Source of the DNA: Bin5 sp963662575
GTDB lineage: Bacteria > Chloroflexota > Anaerolineae > Caldilineales > Caldilineaceae
Assembly: GCA_963662575.1 (NCBI GenBank)
Contig: OY759723.1
Location: 3,782,001 to 3,846,000 of the forward strand
Reading direction: 5' to 3'
Length of the DNA: 64,000 nt
This document shows positions 26,353-35,801 of this stretch, in pieces. The first letter of the stretch is position 1, and each line of letters begins with the position of its first letter. The notes below the pieces were generated by a model that had not been told where the DNA came from, did not search any database, and worked only from the letters and a program-made list of their open reading frames with translations. The position numbers and the translations under genes are program-made.

Positions 26353-27338
26353 ACTTAGCTGACCCTCTGCAACCTTTTCTGAATGATCAGGATATCGTCA
26401 TCCTCGATGGCGGGCTGGCTACCGAACTGGAGAGCAGAGGCGCAGATTTGCGGGATGAACTCTGGTCTGCCAGGTTGCTGATCGAGGACCCGCAGGCGAT
26501 TCGTCAACTCCATCTCGACTACTTCAAGGCTGGCGCAGACGTTGCGATCAGTGCCAGCTATCAAGCCAGCTTCGAGGGCTTTGCCCGCCGCGGACTGGGC
26601 CGCGACCAAAGCGCAAGGGTGATGAAACGCAGCGTGCGTCTTGCAAAGGAAGCGCGCGACCAATTCTGGGACGAACGGGCGTACGATCCTATGGAGACTG
26701 GTCGAAGGCGCCCGCTCGTGGCGGCGTCCGTCGGCAGCTATGGCGCGTTTCTTGCTGACGGTTCCGAGTACCGCGGTGCCTACGGCCTCTCAGACGGGGA
26801 ACTGAGGGAATGGCACCGCCCGCGATTGGAGGCGTTGCTTGCCGCAGAGCCCGATCTGCTGGCATGCGAAACAGTCCCTTGTATGCAGGAAGGGGAAGTC
26901 CTTGTCGAGCTGTTGGCCGAGTACAGCGATACTGCGGCATGGATGAGTTTCAGCTGTCGCGACGGGAATAGCTTGTTCAGCGGAGAACCATTTGACGCGT
27001 GTATTGCGTTAACCAGCAGCGGGCCAAACGTGGTCGCTGTCGGTCTGAACTGTACTGCGCCCCGCTTCGCAAAGCAGCTCTTGCTTAGCGCAAAGGAAAA
27101 GACATGCAAGCCGCTGGTCTGCTATCCAAACAGCGGAGAAGTATGGGACAGTTCCGCGCGCACCTGGGTTTCCGGCCAGAAGGAAGACCGGTTCCTCGAT
27201 TTGGCCGCGTCTTGGAAAACAGCCGGCGCCAGTCTCGTCGGCGGCTGCTGCCGCACTACGCCCGCCGATATACTAGCCCTGCGCTCGCTCCTGCTACCGC
27301 ACAGTACGCATGTGACATTCGGACGAAAAGAGCAATAG
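26349..27338 (+). CDS. mmuM: Homocysteine S-methyltransferase (MmuM-like)
   Basis: 329 residues. ILDGGLATELESRG at the start, GLNCT mid-protein and VGGCCRTTP near the end carry the three zinc-binding cysteines of the Pfam S-methyl_trans family. Without a cobalamin domain, the likely donor is S-methylmethionine or SAM, giving methionine from homocysteine. The start overlaps the aminopeptidase stop by 4 nt. The pairing of a peptidase with methionine salvage may reflect amino-acid recycling, which is inference. Confidence 0.9.
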   Translation: MNLADPLQPFLNDQDIVILDGGLATELESRGADLRDELWSARLLIEDPQAIRQLHLDYFKAGADVAISASYQASFEGFARRGLGRDQSARVMKRSVRLAKEARDQFWDERAYDPMETGRRRPLVAASVGSYGAFLADGSEYRGAYGLSDGELREWHRPRLEALLAAEPDLLACETVPCMQEGEVLVELLAEYSDTAAWMSFSCRDGNSLFSGEPFDACIALTSSGPNVVAVGLNCTAPRFAKQLLLSAKEKTCKPLVCYPNSGEVWDSSARTWVSGQKEDRFLDLAASWKTAGASLVGGCCRTTPADILALRSLLLPHSTHVTFGRKEQ

Positions 27339-27343
27339 AAAAA

Positions 27344-27386
27344 GGAGCCTGCCCTCTTCAAAAGAGCGGCTCCCTTGGTGTTTTTT
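27344..27386 (+). terminator. Intrinsic terminator of aminopeptidase-mmuM operon
   Basis: GGAGCC (27344-27349) pairs with GGCTCC (27368-27373) and CTCTT pairs with AAGAG inside, around a small internal loop. TTGG and a run of six T (27381-27386) follow. It starts 6 nt after the mmuM stop. Confidence 0.75.
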
Positions 27387-27540
27387 GCCAGCGTCTGCAC
27401 GATTTACAAAAACGATCCCCTGTTCGATTTCGCCCTGAAGCCATTGACCCCCGACTCGGCAATTGCTCTGGAAAGCTCGGCTGGTTAGGGGGCCCTAAGC
27501 TTGCCCGATCCGTCGAAACTCCCGGCGGCCGGCCAGCGTC

Positions 27541-28080
27541 CTATTCCGCTCTGAGCGACAACAGATAGGTCAAGAGGTCTGCCAGATCCTGCTCACTCAA
27601 ATCGTCAGTGTAGGTTTCTGGCATCACATCGGAATTGTAGCCTTCGACAATGAAGTCGTTGGGGTTGGTTATGCTGGTGTAAAGATACATGGCCGGTCCC
27701 GCAAGGCCCAACTGATTCGCCCGCCCGACTGCAGTATCGGCGATTTCAGTCCATATGGGCGCCACGTCTTCAAGACTGCTGTCCGTTTTGTGGCAACCTA
27801 TGCAGTTGTGGGGAACAGTCAGATCAAGCCCTCTTTCAGCATCTCCCGGAATCAATGCGACGATAGATTCCGGCAGTCCCGCAAGGACTTCCTCATCGCT
27901 GAGACCAGCGATACGCGGCCGCGGCGTTGGTGTGGGCGGCACAAAGACCTCGCCTTCTGCAATAACCACCATGCTAGGCGAGATCAACTGCAAACGCGGG
28001 TTGGGCGCACATGCGCTGACCACGACAAGCGCAAGTAGAAAAACGAAAAATGCATAGAGATATGACTTACGACGTACCAT
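27541..28080 (-). CDS. Monoheme cytochrome c lipoprotein
   Basis: 179 residues. A basic N-terminus and hydrophobic segment end in a lipobox VSAC (Cys24). A Pro/Thr linker follows, then a class I cytochrome c domain with heme motif CIGCH at 93-97 and a likely axial Met153 in SDVMPETY. The C-terminal helix LSEQDLADLLTYLLSL is typical. It is a membrane-anchored electron carrier. Its maturation would need the CcmF/CcmI-type system found at 46-49 kb. It appears to be alone in its transcription unit. Confidence 0.9.
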   Translation of the reverse strand: MVRRKSYLYAFFVFLLALVVVSACAPNPRLQLISPSMVVIAEGEVFVPPTPTPRPRIAGLSDEEVLAGLPESIVALIPGDAERGLDLTVPHNCIGCHKTDSSLEDVAPIWTEIADTAVGRANQLGLAGPAMYLYTSITNPNDFIVEGYNSDVMPETYTDDLSEQDLADLLTYLLSLRAE

Positions 28081-28309
28081 TCCCCGTCTCCACCACGAGT
28101 TGAAGCGCTACATTCGCATCAGTGATTTGGAATGTCAGGTAACTCAAGCGCTATTATATACCAGAACGCCGTCAAATACGGAATTTGGAAGGCGCTAGAA
28201 ACAAAATTCACAAATTGCGAATGCTGCGTAGCTGCATTCCCTAAAGACTAGGCCGAACTACATTTTTGAGTCCAGCCACGATGCAGACCGTGAGACTAAG
28301 GAGGAGTTC

Positions 28310-28654
28310 ATGGAACAGACAAAAAGCATGGAGGAAATACGCCATTTGCTCGAGGGAAACCTGCAGAACTGGGAAGTACGGGAAGATCAGCTGTACCGGC
28401 GCTACGACACAGCCAACTGGCGCGTAACATTGATGATCGCCAACACAATCGGATTCCTGGCCGAAGCCGCCTACCACCACCCAAGGCTGATTCTCAACTA
28501 TCGTTCAGTCGAAGTGTTCCTGACAACGCACGATGCCGGCGGTCTGACGCAGAAGGATTTCGATCTTGCGAAGATGATTGAGGAAACGATCCTCTGGCCG
28601 CGCAGAGAGGCGGGAACGCCAGGCAGGCGGCCGAAGGAATGGTTATCTGAGTGA
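28310..28654 (+). CDS. phhB: Pterin-4a-carbinolamine dehydratase family protein
   Basis: 114 residues. AAYHHPRLILNYRSVEVFLTTHD then GGLTQKDFDLA carries the family signature, including the HHP catalytic histidines and the THD.GGLT block. In other bacteria it recycles tetrahydrobiopterin for phenylalanine hydroxylase, but no such hydroxylase is nearby, and stand-alone members may serve molybdopterin or protein-binding roles. AAGGAGG lies just before ATG 28310. The usual segment between the first helix and the HHP motif looks slightly altered (RRYDTANWRVTLMIANTIGFL). Confidence 0.88.
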   Translation: MEQTKSMEEIRHLLEGNLQNWEVREDQLYRRYDTANWRVTLMIANTIGFLAEAAYHHPRLILNYRSVEVFLTTHDAGGLTQKDFDLAKMIEETILWPRREAGTPGRRPKEWLSE

Positions 28655-28752
28655 CCTGCACTGGGGAGAATCGGGGACGGCCGTTATTCCAGTGGTTCTT
28701 GGCCCCAATTCTCGAAGAGGTAACTATTCGGAACTCTTGAACGCGCCTGGGA

Positions 28753-29517
28753 TCAACCGGCCGCTTTTTCCGCTGCACGCGCTTGATATGCGTGGAAAAG
28801 AACTATGCTGCCCGCTATCGCCGCGTTCAGACTGTCCACCGACCCTGACATAGGGATAGTAACGCAGTAGTCGCACTTCTCACGTGCCAGCCTGCTCAGA
28901 CCCTTGCCTTCATTGCCGACGACAATTGCCAGCGGTCCGCTCAGATCGGCGTCGGTGAGCGGAATGGCGCCAGGCTCAAGGTCTAGTCCGACGGTCCAGA
29001 TGTTTGTCTTTTTGAGGAGATCGATCGTCCTGTTGACGTTCCCCACCTGCGCTACCGGGATGTGTTCAACTGCGCCCGACGAAGCGTTACTGACGGCAGG
29101 TGTAATGCCTGCCGCCCGTCGCTCCGGGAGGATGACCCCATCTACTCCGAAGGCCTCGCCGCTGCGAAACAGAGTTCCCAGGTTACGCGGATCCTCCAGA
29201 TGGTCCAACACCAGCAGGAGCGGATCCGGCTTGCGGCCGGCAATGTCAAGCAGATCGTCGATTTCGGAATAAGGATAGGGACCCGTTTCGAGGGCGACGC
29301 CTTGAGGATTCAACTGCGCCCGTCGCACGCGGTCAAAGATTCCGCCCTCTACGTGCCGCATTGGAACTTTCGCCTTATGGGCCAGCTGGACGATTTCCAC
29401 CAGGCTGCCTGTTGGGGCGTCGCCCGCTTCACCTTCCAGCCATAGCCGGTAAAAGCGACGCCTCTGAGCACGCAGCGACTCAAATACGGCGTGGCGGCCG
29501 ACGAGAAGCTCGCTCAC
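28753..29517 (-). CDS. rlmB: TrmH-family 23S rRNA 2'-O-methyltransferase (RlmB-like)
   Basis: 254 residues. It has an N-terminal substrate domain (GRHAVFESLRAQ) and a SPOUT domain with motif 1 DPRNLGTLFRSGEAFG, motif 2 VVGNEGKGL and motif 3 IPMSGSVDSLNAAIAGSIVLF. This is the RlmB (Gm2251) architecture. The start GTG 29517 overlaps the cysS stop, a very common bacterial gene order (cysS-rlmB). Confidence 0.92.
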   Translation of the reverse strand: MSELLVGRHAVFESLRAQRRRFYRLWLEGEAGDAPTGSLVEIVQLAHKAKVPMRHVEGGIFDRVRRAQLNPQGVALETGPYPYSEIDDLLDIAGRKPDPLLLVLDHLEDPRNLGTLFRSGEAFGVDGVILPERRAAGITPAVSNASSGAVEHIPVAQVGNVNRTIDLLKKTNIWTVGLDLEPGAIPLTDADLSGPLAIVVGNEGKGLSRLAREKCDYCVTIPMSGSVDSLNAAIAGSIVLFHAYQARAAEKAAG

Positions 29518-30926
29518 GTAGCATCCTCAATCCGCCAGTTGGTTCCGTTCTGAGAGTCCTCCAGTTGAACGGACAGCGCGGCCAGCCCATCTCGTACCTT
29601 GTCGGCCATCGCCCACTGCTTTTCCTGCCGCAGCTCGGTCCGCACCGACACCAGCAGGTCAATGAACGGTTTTGCAGCCAGTGCGTTTCCCTCGGAGCTT
29701 TCGGAATCTGCCAACGAAAGTCCGAGAATTCCTGCCAGTTCGCGCAGCGTATCCTGCGCAGCCTGGAAGAACGGCCCAGAGATGCCGGCGGCCCGCGCCG
29801 TGTTGATCGCTCTCACCAATTCAAACAGGTGCGCCAGGGCCGCGCTCGTGTTGAAGTCATCGTCCATCACCTGGCGAAATCCGCTGCGGACGGCCTCGGT
29901 TACTTCTCGCAACGTATTGGCATCCTCGCCTACTGCCATAGTTCCTGTGGCCGGACGCAATCCCCCTCGCAGGCGGGTCGTGCTGCGAACTGATGCACCT
30001 ATGGACTCGTCTGTATACGCCACCGGCTTGCGATAATGTCCCGAGAAGATCAGCATCCGCAACGCGTCTGCTGAGTATTGTTGCAAAAAATTGTCAATCG
30101 TAACGAGATTGCCCAGAGATTTACTCATCTTTTCGCCGGATAGCTGTAACATCCCATTGTGAACCCAGTACGTGGCAAAGGGCTTTCCAGTGAGACTCTC
30201 GCTTTGGGCTATCTCATTCTCGTGATGTGGAAAAATCAGGTCATTGCCGCCGCCGTGGATGTCAATCATTTCGCCGAGATGGTGTAAACACATGACGGAG
30301 CACTCGATGTGCCAGCCGGGCCGCCCCGGACCCCATGGGCTGTCCCAGAAAGGCTCGCCTTCTTTTGCCCCCTTCCACAGTGCAAAATCGGCGGCATTTT
30401 CCTTCCGTTCATCGGTTTCGACTCGCGTTCCGGTTATGGCCTCCTCTTGACGGCGCCGGCTGAGTTTGCCGTAGTCGTCGTCCCTATCGACGCGAAAATA
30501 GACGCTGCCATCCATTTCGTAGGCGTAATCGGCCTCACCAAGATCCCCAATGGTGCGGATTATATTCGAGATTTCACTGGTCACACGCGGGTAGGTGTCT
30601 GCGGGTTTGATGTTAAGATCGCTGAGGTGCTTCAGATACTTGTCCGTGTAGAACTGTGCCAGTTCAAAAGGATCCTGATCAGTTTCCTGGGCACGGACAA
30701 TGATCTTGTCATCCACGTCGGTGAAATTCGTGACGTATGTAACCTCGTAGCCAATGTATTCGAGGTACCGGCGGATCATATCGAAGACGATGGCACTCAT
30801 CGCATGGCCGATGTGGGCGTCTGCGTAGACTGTCGGCCCGCACACATACATGCGAACACGCCCCTCCTCTACAGATTCAAACCGTTCCCGCCGGCGAGTC
30901 AACGTATTGTAGATGTTGAGCGTCAT
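29514..30926 (-). CDS. cysS: Cysteinyl-tRNA synthetase
   Basis: 470 residues, normal length. MYVCGPTVYADAHIGHAM holds the first zinc ligand (Cys29) and the HIGH motif. WHIECSVM and HHENEIAQSE hold further zinc ligands. KMSKSLGN is the class I signature loop. The C-terminal helical DALR-type domain is present. It charges tRNA-Cys in the cytoplasm. It lies upstream of and overlaps rlmB. Confidence 0.97.
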   Translation of the reverse strand: MTLNIYNTLTRRRERFESVEEGRVRMYVCGPTVYADAHIGHAMSAIVFDMIRRYLEYIGYEVTYVTNFTDVDDKIIVRAQETDQDPFELAQFYTDKYLKHLSDLNIKPADTYPRVTSEISNIIRTIGDLGEADYAYEMDGSVYFRVDRDDDYGKLSRRRQEEAITGTRVETDERKENAADFALWKGAKEGEPFWDSPWGPGRPGWHIECSVMCLHHLGEMIDIHGGGNDLIFPHHENEIAQSESLTGKPFATYWVHNGMLQLSGEKMSKSLGNLVTIDNFLQQYSADALRMLIFSGHYRKPVAYTDESIGASVRSTTRLRGGLRPATGTMAVGEDANTLREVTEAVRSGFRQVMDDDFNTSAALAHLFELVRAINTARAAGISGPFFQAAQDTLRELAGILGLSLADSESSEGNALAAKPFIDLLVSVRTELRQEKQWAMADKVRDGLAALSVQLEDSQNGTNWRIEDAT

Positions 30927-30973
30927 CGGTTTCCCCGTCGTTGTCCTACTGAATTGTCATGTTACCTGTCGCC

Positions 30974-32104
30974 CTATTGACGTACCGATTCATATGACCT
31001 TCGCCGCTCCTGTACCTCTTCTGGCACGGCAAATATCAGTCGCCCGGCATTCGTCTGCAGCACCTTCGTGACACGCACAGAAAGCCGCGAACCCATGTGG
31101 CGCCTGCCTTGCTCGACAACCACCATGGTCCCATCATCCAGATAGCCGACTCCCTGGTTCAACTCCTTGCCTTCCTGAATCACATGGATCATCATTTCTT
31201 CTCCAGGAAGGACCACTGACTTCACTGCGTTGGCCAGCTCGTTTATGTTCAAGACCCGAACGCCTTGAAGCTTGGCCACGCGGTTCAAATTGTAATCATT
31301 GGTTACAATTGCTGCGCTCATTTCCCTGCCCAGGTAAACCAGCTTTTCATCTACCTGCTGAGCTTCCGGGGGATCCTGGTCCAGAAAAACTATCTCGACT
31401 TCAGCGATTTGTTGCAGCCGGTCCAGAATCTCAAGGCCTCGCCTTCCCCGGTTTCTCCGCAACACTTCTGCTGAATCCGCAATGTATTGAAGCTCATTGA
31501 GGATGAATCGAGGAACTGCCAGTATCGCCCAAAGAAAACCGGTTTCGGCCACATCTGCGATCCGGCCATCAATTATCACACTTGTATCCAACAGCATCAT
31601 ATCCGAGTACTGCTTGCGGCCGCTTTTGTCCAAGAGAGGCAGCTTCGGCAAATCCGGATTGCCTTCGGCCCCGTTCGGAAATTGAAAAAAGTTGAGGATC
31701 TCTCGATGGCGCAACACCATCATTGTCACGCCGAGATAACCCATCACGATGACGCCGACAAAGGGCAAAACTGTTCCGAAGGGATTTGGTAGCAGTGACA
31801 GGGGATAGGCCAGAAGCGCGGCAATGGCTAGTCCAATGGCCAGTCCCGCGGTCGCGGCCATAAGCTGCACTGTGGGGATCTGCCGCAAACTGGACCGAAG
31901 CGCGTTGGCTGGCTTAACTGTTAGCCACGGTGCGCCAACCAGCCCTACTATTCCACTGGCAATGACTATCGGAATAATGAGGCGCGCTGAAGAGAGCGTC
32001 ATACTCTGAAGGGCATCGACACCCGCAATCTGCCTGCCCAGTTCCCAACCCAGCAGGACAAAAACGAAGGTGACCAGCACCCTCAATAGCAACGCCCACC
32101 GCAT
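30974..32104 (-). CDS. PIN-TRAM domain membrane protein (YacL family)
   Basis: 376 residues. About four membrane helices fill the first 135 residues. A PIN nuclease domain then begins MMLLDTSVIIDGRIADV and contains VTNDYNLNRVA, which together carry the acidic metal-binding residues. A TRAM domain closes the protein (GYLDDGTMVVVEQGRRHMG). YacL-type proteins are widespread in Gram-positives and Chloroflexota; their RNA target is unclear. It is 48 nt upstream of cysS, often seen with tRNA synthetase clusters. Confidence 0.92.
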   Translation of the reverse strand: MRWALLLRVLVTFVFVLLGWELGRQIAGVDALQSMTLSSARLIIPIVIASGIVGLVGAPWLTVKPANALRSSLRQIPTVQLMAATAGLAIGLAIAALLAYPLSLLPNPFGTVLPFVGVIVMGYLGVTMMVLRHREILNFFQFPNGAEGNPDLPKLPLLDKSGRKQYSDMMLLDTSVIIDGRIADVAETGFLWAILAVPRFILNELQYIADSAEVLRRNRGRRGLEILDRLQQIAEVEIVFLDQDPPEAQQVDEKLVYLGREMSAAIVTNDYNLNRVAKLQGVRVLNINELANAVKSVVLPGEEMMIHVIQEGKELNQGVGYLDDGTMVVVEQGRRHMGSRLSVRVTKVLQTNAGRLIFAVPEEVQERRRSYESVRQ

Positions 32105-32290
32105 ATTCTAGCCCTCCGCCCTTATCAAGTAGAAAATGAGACAATGAATTCATAATACAGCATCTGAACTAAGAGTGCAATGCGGACATCGCAATCCTGC
32201 TTTTGAACGCCAAACGGCGCCTTTCTACACTCTGGCTACGGGAGCACCTGGCCACCTGAGATAGTTCAACCGGAAATGGACCAGCTTCTG

Positions 32291-33427
32291 TTACGCTTCC
32301 TGCAATGATTGATACAATGCCAAAACTTCTCGGGCGGTGTGGTGAGCCGAATAGCGCTGGCTGTACTGGCGGGCAGCCAGCCCCATCTCCGTTCGCAGCG
32401 CCGGGTCCTGTGCCATCCGCATGATGCGAAGACCAAAACTCAGGTCGTTGTTTTCCGTCAGAAAACCGGTTTTCTCATCCAAAATCATGTCCGCGACACC
32501 GGGCGAGTCTATTCCAATGGCTGGCAGGCCCGCAGCGGCGGCTTCGATCAATGTCAATGGATGGACCTCGCTTACACTCGCGGAGACAAAGAAATCGGCC
32601 AGGCACAGAACGCCGCCGATGCGTTCGTAGGAAATAGGTCCAGTGAACGTTACCCTACCAGCAAGACCTGAATCGCCTGCCAACTGACGGCATTCCTCCA
32701 GGGCTGGGCCACCCCCAACCAGCAGCAGATGGAGGTGAGGAATTTCTTCCTTCAGGGCCGCGAAAATCCCCAAAAGGCGGTCAACAGCCTTTTCATGACT
32801 GATCCGTCCAACATAGACGCCCACCACTGCTTGCTCGGGGATACCAAATTCCTTCCGTGTCGCCGCCAGTTCCGGACTCCGAAACTGCCCTAACTCGACT
32901 CCGTTTGGGATGACCGCGACCCGACCTTGAATACCCCATGTCTGCATCACCTCGGCTGCACTTTGGCTTGGGGCGATAATTGCACTACAGCGCTGGCTGA
33001 AACGCTGAAAAAACGCTTGCAGAGCAGAGTCCGAGAGCGTTTCAGGTACAAGGGGCAGATGCTGCTGCACATAAAGATCGTAACGGGTATGACTGGTGAA
33101 AACCAGTGGGATGTCATAGCGCCGCGAAAACGTGAGACCAAAACTGCCGCTGATAAACGGATGATGGACATGAATTACGTCCATCCGTTTCAGAATATCG
33201 CGGCAGCGAGAATCTACCCGCACCGTCAAATGATATCCAGTGTCGGCGATGGGTATGCTGGGCAAACGGATGACATTGCTCTCGTCCTTAATCTCCTTGT
33301 CCTGCTCAGGAACAAAGAGATAGACCTGTTCTCCCCAGCGGTCGAAATGCTCCTTCAGCAACTCCACGTGATTGACGACGCCATTAATGTAGGGCTTGTA
33401 AATGTCGCTAAAGAGGGCAATTCGCAT
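32291..33427 (-). CDS. GT4-family glycosyltransferase
   Basis: 378 residues from ATG 33427 (MRIALFSDIYKPYINGVVNHV). The GT-B fold is evident: an N-terminal acceptor domain, then VGVYVGRISHEKAVDRLLGI, the start of the nucleotide-sugar domain, and a motif near HPLTLIEAAAAGLPAIG with the conserved glutamate. Its opening and VFTSHTRYD resemble enzymes making diacylglycerol glycolipids or phosphatidylinositol mannosides. The longer in-frame extension upstream of 33427 is unconserved and not used. Confidence 0.9.
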   Translation of the reverse strand: MRIALFSDIYKPYINGVVNHVELLKEHFDRWGEQVYLFVPEQDKEIKDESNVIRLPSIPIADTGYHLTVRVDSRCRDILKRMDVIHVHHPFISGSFGLTFSRRYDIPLVFTSHTRYDLYVQQHLPLVPETLSDSALQAFFQRFSQRCSAIIAPSQSAAEVMQTWGIQGRVAVIPNGVELGQFRSPELAATRKEFGIPEQAVVGVYVGRISHEKAVDRLLGIFAALKEEIPHLHLLLVGGGPALEECRQLAGDSGLAGRVTFTGPISYERIGGVLCLADFFVSASVSEVHPLTLIEAAAAGLPAIGIDSPGVADMILDEKTGFLTENNDLSFGLRIMRMAQDPALRTEMGLAARQYSQRYSAHHTAREVLALYQSLQEA

Positions 33428-33694
33428 AGAGTTTCTTACCTTCTCACTTCTGGATTGTTCAATATTGCCAACTACCGTAAGACTCCAACGGGACCGACCC
33501 TGGTCGATTTCTGACTGGGGCGGAATCTTCTCCTGGCGGTTGACAACCCGTCGAGCACTCAACAATGATTACGTACCGGAATGAAAAACGTTGCTGCCTT
33601 GCCTTCAAGTGCCGCTCCACCCAGCGTCGAAAGAGTTGGTTGCCGACTTGCCTCACATGATAACCAAATCAGGCTGAAATCAAATGCCTCATTG

Positions 33695-34135
33695 TCAAGC
33701 TTGCGCGTCTCTCAGTGTCCTGGCAGTCATAGCCCAGAAGTAAAGCAAACGCGGGCCTACAACGAACAATGTCGTAAAGGCAAGAGCCGTAAACGCAAAC
33801 GTCCAGTTGACTATGTCTGCAAAGATAAATGCCCGGATGACGAATGCGATCAAGTCGCCAGCTATCAGAGCCAAGATTGAATTGATAGCAAAACGCCGCA
33901 GCCCGATTAGGCCTGGCCGTGGGTAGGCGCCCAAAACCATTGCCGCCAGCCCCCAGCCTACCAGAAACGGAGCCGCGATACGAGGGACACTGATGAGCCA
34001 GTCCACCGGCCCTCCGGTACTGTGGAACATTTGCCCAACAATTGCGAAAATCAGGACGGCGAGCACGTCTATTGCAACCAGGGCGCTAATCGACACTTTA
34101 CTACTCAATTGGTTTTCGCTGGTAGTACCGTTCAT
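33695..34135 (-). CDS. DUF3054 membrane protein
   Basis: 146 residues with four predicted helices. AIDVLAVLIFAIVGQMFHS, then APFLVGWGLAAMVLG, then FVIRAFI are typical of DUF3054, an uncharacterised family common in Actinobacteria and Chloroflexota. ATG 34135 is chosen over TTG 34141. Function is unknown. It is divergent from threonine synthase. Confidence 0.8.
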   Translation of the reverse strand: MNGTTSENQLSSKVSISALVAIDVLAVLIFAIVGQMFHSTGGPVDWLISVPRIAAPFLVGWGLAAMVLGAYPRPGLIGLRRFAINSILALIAGDLIAFVIRAFIFADIVNWTFAFTALAFTTLFVVGPRLLYFWAMTARTLRDAQA

Positions 34136-34330
34136 CGTCAAGACCTGTTCTCCGAGAACTGCTTACTGCCCCTTGCAGCGGATTCATATCTTGCTCGGGC
34201 TCCGAGAGCTTCTCCTCTGTCCTCACGAATCTCTTCGAGCGGGTGCTAGCCTAGACTTGCCAAACCAATCCAGGACTTCTACTATACCATAGTGCGATGC
34301 AGTATCAGCCATACGAAAGGAAATGGGGCC

Positions 34331-35704
34331 ATGGCACCACCACTAACACAGATATTCCTGACCGGCTTAGAGTGCCTTCGGTGTGGGCAGTTCTTTCTGC
34401 CAGAATCGGTTGACTATGTCTGCTCGTGCCGTCCCAATCGCGGCAGTGACTTGGGCCATTTGGATGTTGTATACGACTATGAGGCGGTAGCCTCTATGCG
34501 AAACAGGCGCGAAGTCGACGTCGAACGAGCCAATTTGGATCGGACCGAATCCTGCAGAAGCACGGACGCTCCTTGGTCAGATACCGCAACTCGGTCTATC
34601 GAACGTTGGTGGCCTCTGCTGCCGGTGCGACCAGACTCTCTGCCGCCCCTTCCCGTAGGAGACACACCGTTGCTACGCGCAGATCGTCTCGCCGCCGCGA
34701 TAGGGCTGAAAAATCTTTACATAAAGGACGATGCCCGCAATCCATCCGGCTCTTTCAAGGATCGGGCATCGGCCATAGCAGTTGCTCGTGCCCGCGAGAC
34801 AGGGCGGGAAGTCATTGCCACGGCAAGCACAGGCAACGCCGCGGCCGCGCTGGCCGCGATGGGCGCCGCTGCCGGCCAGCCTACCGTCATATTCGTACCC
34901 CGATCGGCCCCGCAGGCCAAAATCGCCCAACTCCTGGTCTATGGCAGTCGCGTACTGGCGGTCGATGGCTCTTACGACGACGCCTTCGATCTCTGTGTGC
35001 GGGCTTGCGAGAAATTCGGCTGGTACAATCGAAATACAGGCTTCAATCCGTTCATGACGGAAGGTAAAAAGACGGTTAGCTTCGAAATTGCCGCCCAGCT
35101 TTCCGAGACCAGAAACTACCACCGTGGGACGAATAGCGAAGGACAAAGCCCGCAGTTTGATTCACCTGACTCCGTTTTCGTCTCGGTCGGTGACGGGTCG
35201 ATCATCGGCGGCGTCTACAAAGGCTTCCGGGAACTGCACCAACTAGGGTGGATCGACAGTATCCCGCGAATTTTCGGCGTGCAGTCTACTGCCAGCGCCG
35301 CAATTCACAATGCCTGGCGCGACGGCTTGGACTTGCCTCTGCCAGTTAAGGCAACGACTGCCGCTGACTCGATCAGTGTTAACAGTCCACGCGACGCTGT
35401 CAAAGCTTTGCGTGCTGTAAGGGAAAGCGGAGGCGCCTTTGTGCTCGTAGAGGACGAAGCAATTCTGCAGGCGATCCTTCCGCTGGCACGACTTGGAGGC
35501 GTTTTCGGCGAACCGGCCGGTGCAACCGCCCTTGCCGGCCTGCAGGCGGCCCGACGCCAGGGAGTCATAAAAGAAGACGAAACAGTTGTCGCAATAAACA
35601 CTGGCAGCGGCCTGAAGGACGTTCCCGCGGCCATGCGCGTTGCCGGGGAGCCTGTCGTCATTCCGCCTACATTGGATGCCGTGGAGGAGAGTCTGAGGAT
35701 TTGA
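34331..35704 (+). CDS. thrC: Threonine synthase
   Basis: 457 residues. An N-terminal zinc-ribbon-like pair (Cys15, Cys18 with Cys31, Cys33) precedes the fold-type II PLP domain. The Schiff-base lysine is Lys143 in NPSGSFKDRA, with the phosphate loop at ASTGNAAAA. This matches the ribbon-bearing threonine synthase clade, which converts O-phosphohomoserine to threonine. Two polar stretches look inserted: about 55-92 after the ribbon, and about 261-280 (RGTNSEGQSPQFDSPD). ATG 34331 has AAAGGA upstream; an in-frame ATG at 34292 adds unconserved residues. Confidence 0.88.
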   Translation: MAPPLTQIFLTGLECLRCGQFFLPESVDYVCSCRPNRGSDLGHLDVVYDYEAVASMRNRREVDVERANLDRTESCRSTDAPWSDTATRSIERWWPLLPVRPDSLPPLPVGDTPLLRADRLAAAIGLKNLYIKDDARNPSGSFKDRASAIAVARARETGREVIATASTGNAAAALAAMGAAAGQPTVIFVPRSAPQAKIAQLLVYGSRVLAVDGSYDDAFDLCVRACEKFGWYNRNTGFNPFMTEGKKTVSFEIAAQLSETRNYHRGTNSEGQSPQFDSPDSVFVSVGDGSIIGGVYKGFRELHQLGWIDSIPRIFGVQSTASAAIHNAWRDGLDLPLPVKATTAADSISVNSPRDAVKALRAVRESGGAFVLVEDEAILQAILPLARLGGVFGEPAGATALAGLQAARRQGVIKEDETVVAINTGSGLKDVPAAMRVAGEPVVIPPTLDAVEESLRI

Positions 35705-35801
35705 GCCTGCGCTGGCGTGGGATCCTTCATGCGGAAGACAGCTCAAGTCTTGCTCCCTACTGTGGTTGTAGCCCCTCTTTCTAACCATCCCAATTGCCGC
35801 A

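Noticed and set aside
27456..27500. TTAGGGGGCCCTAA as a terminator for the cytochrome gene
   Set aside because: The short palindrome lies about 40 nt beyond the stop, with no T-run after it on the minus strand.
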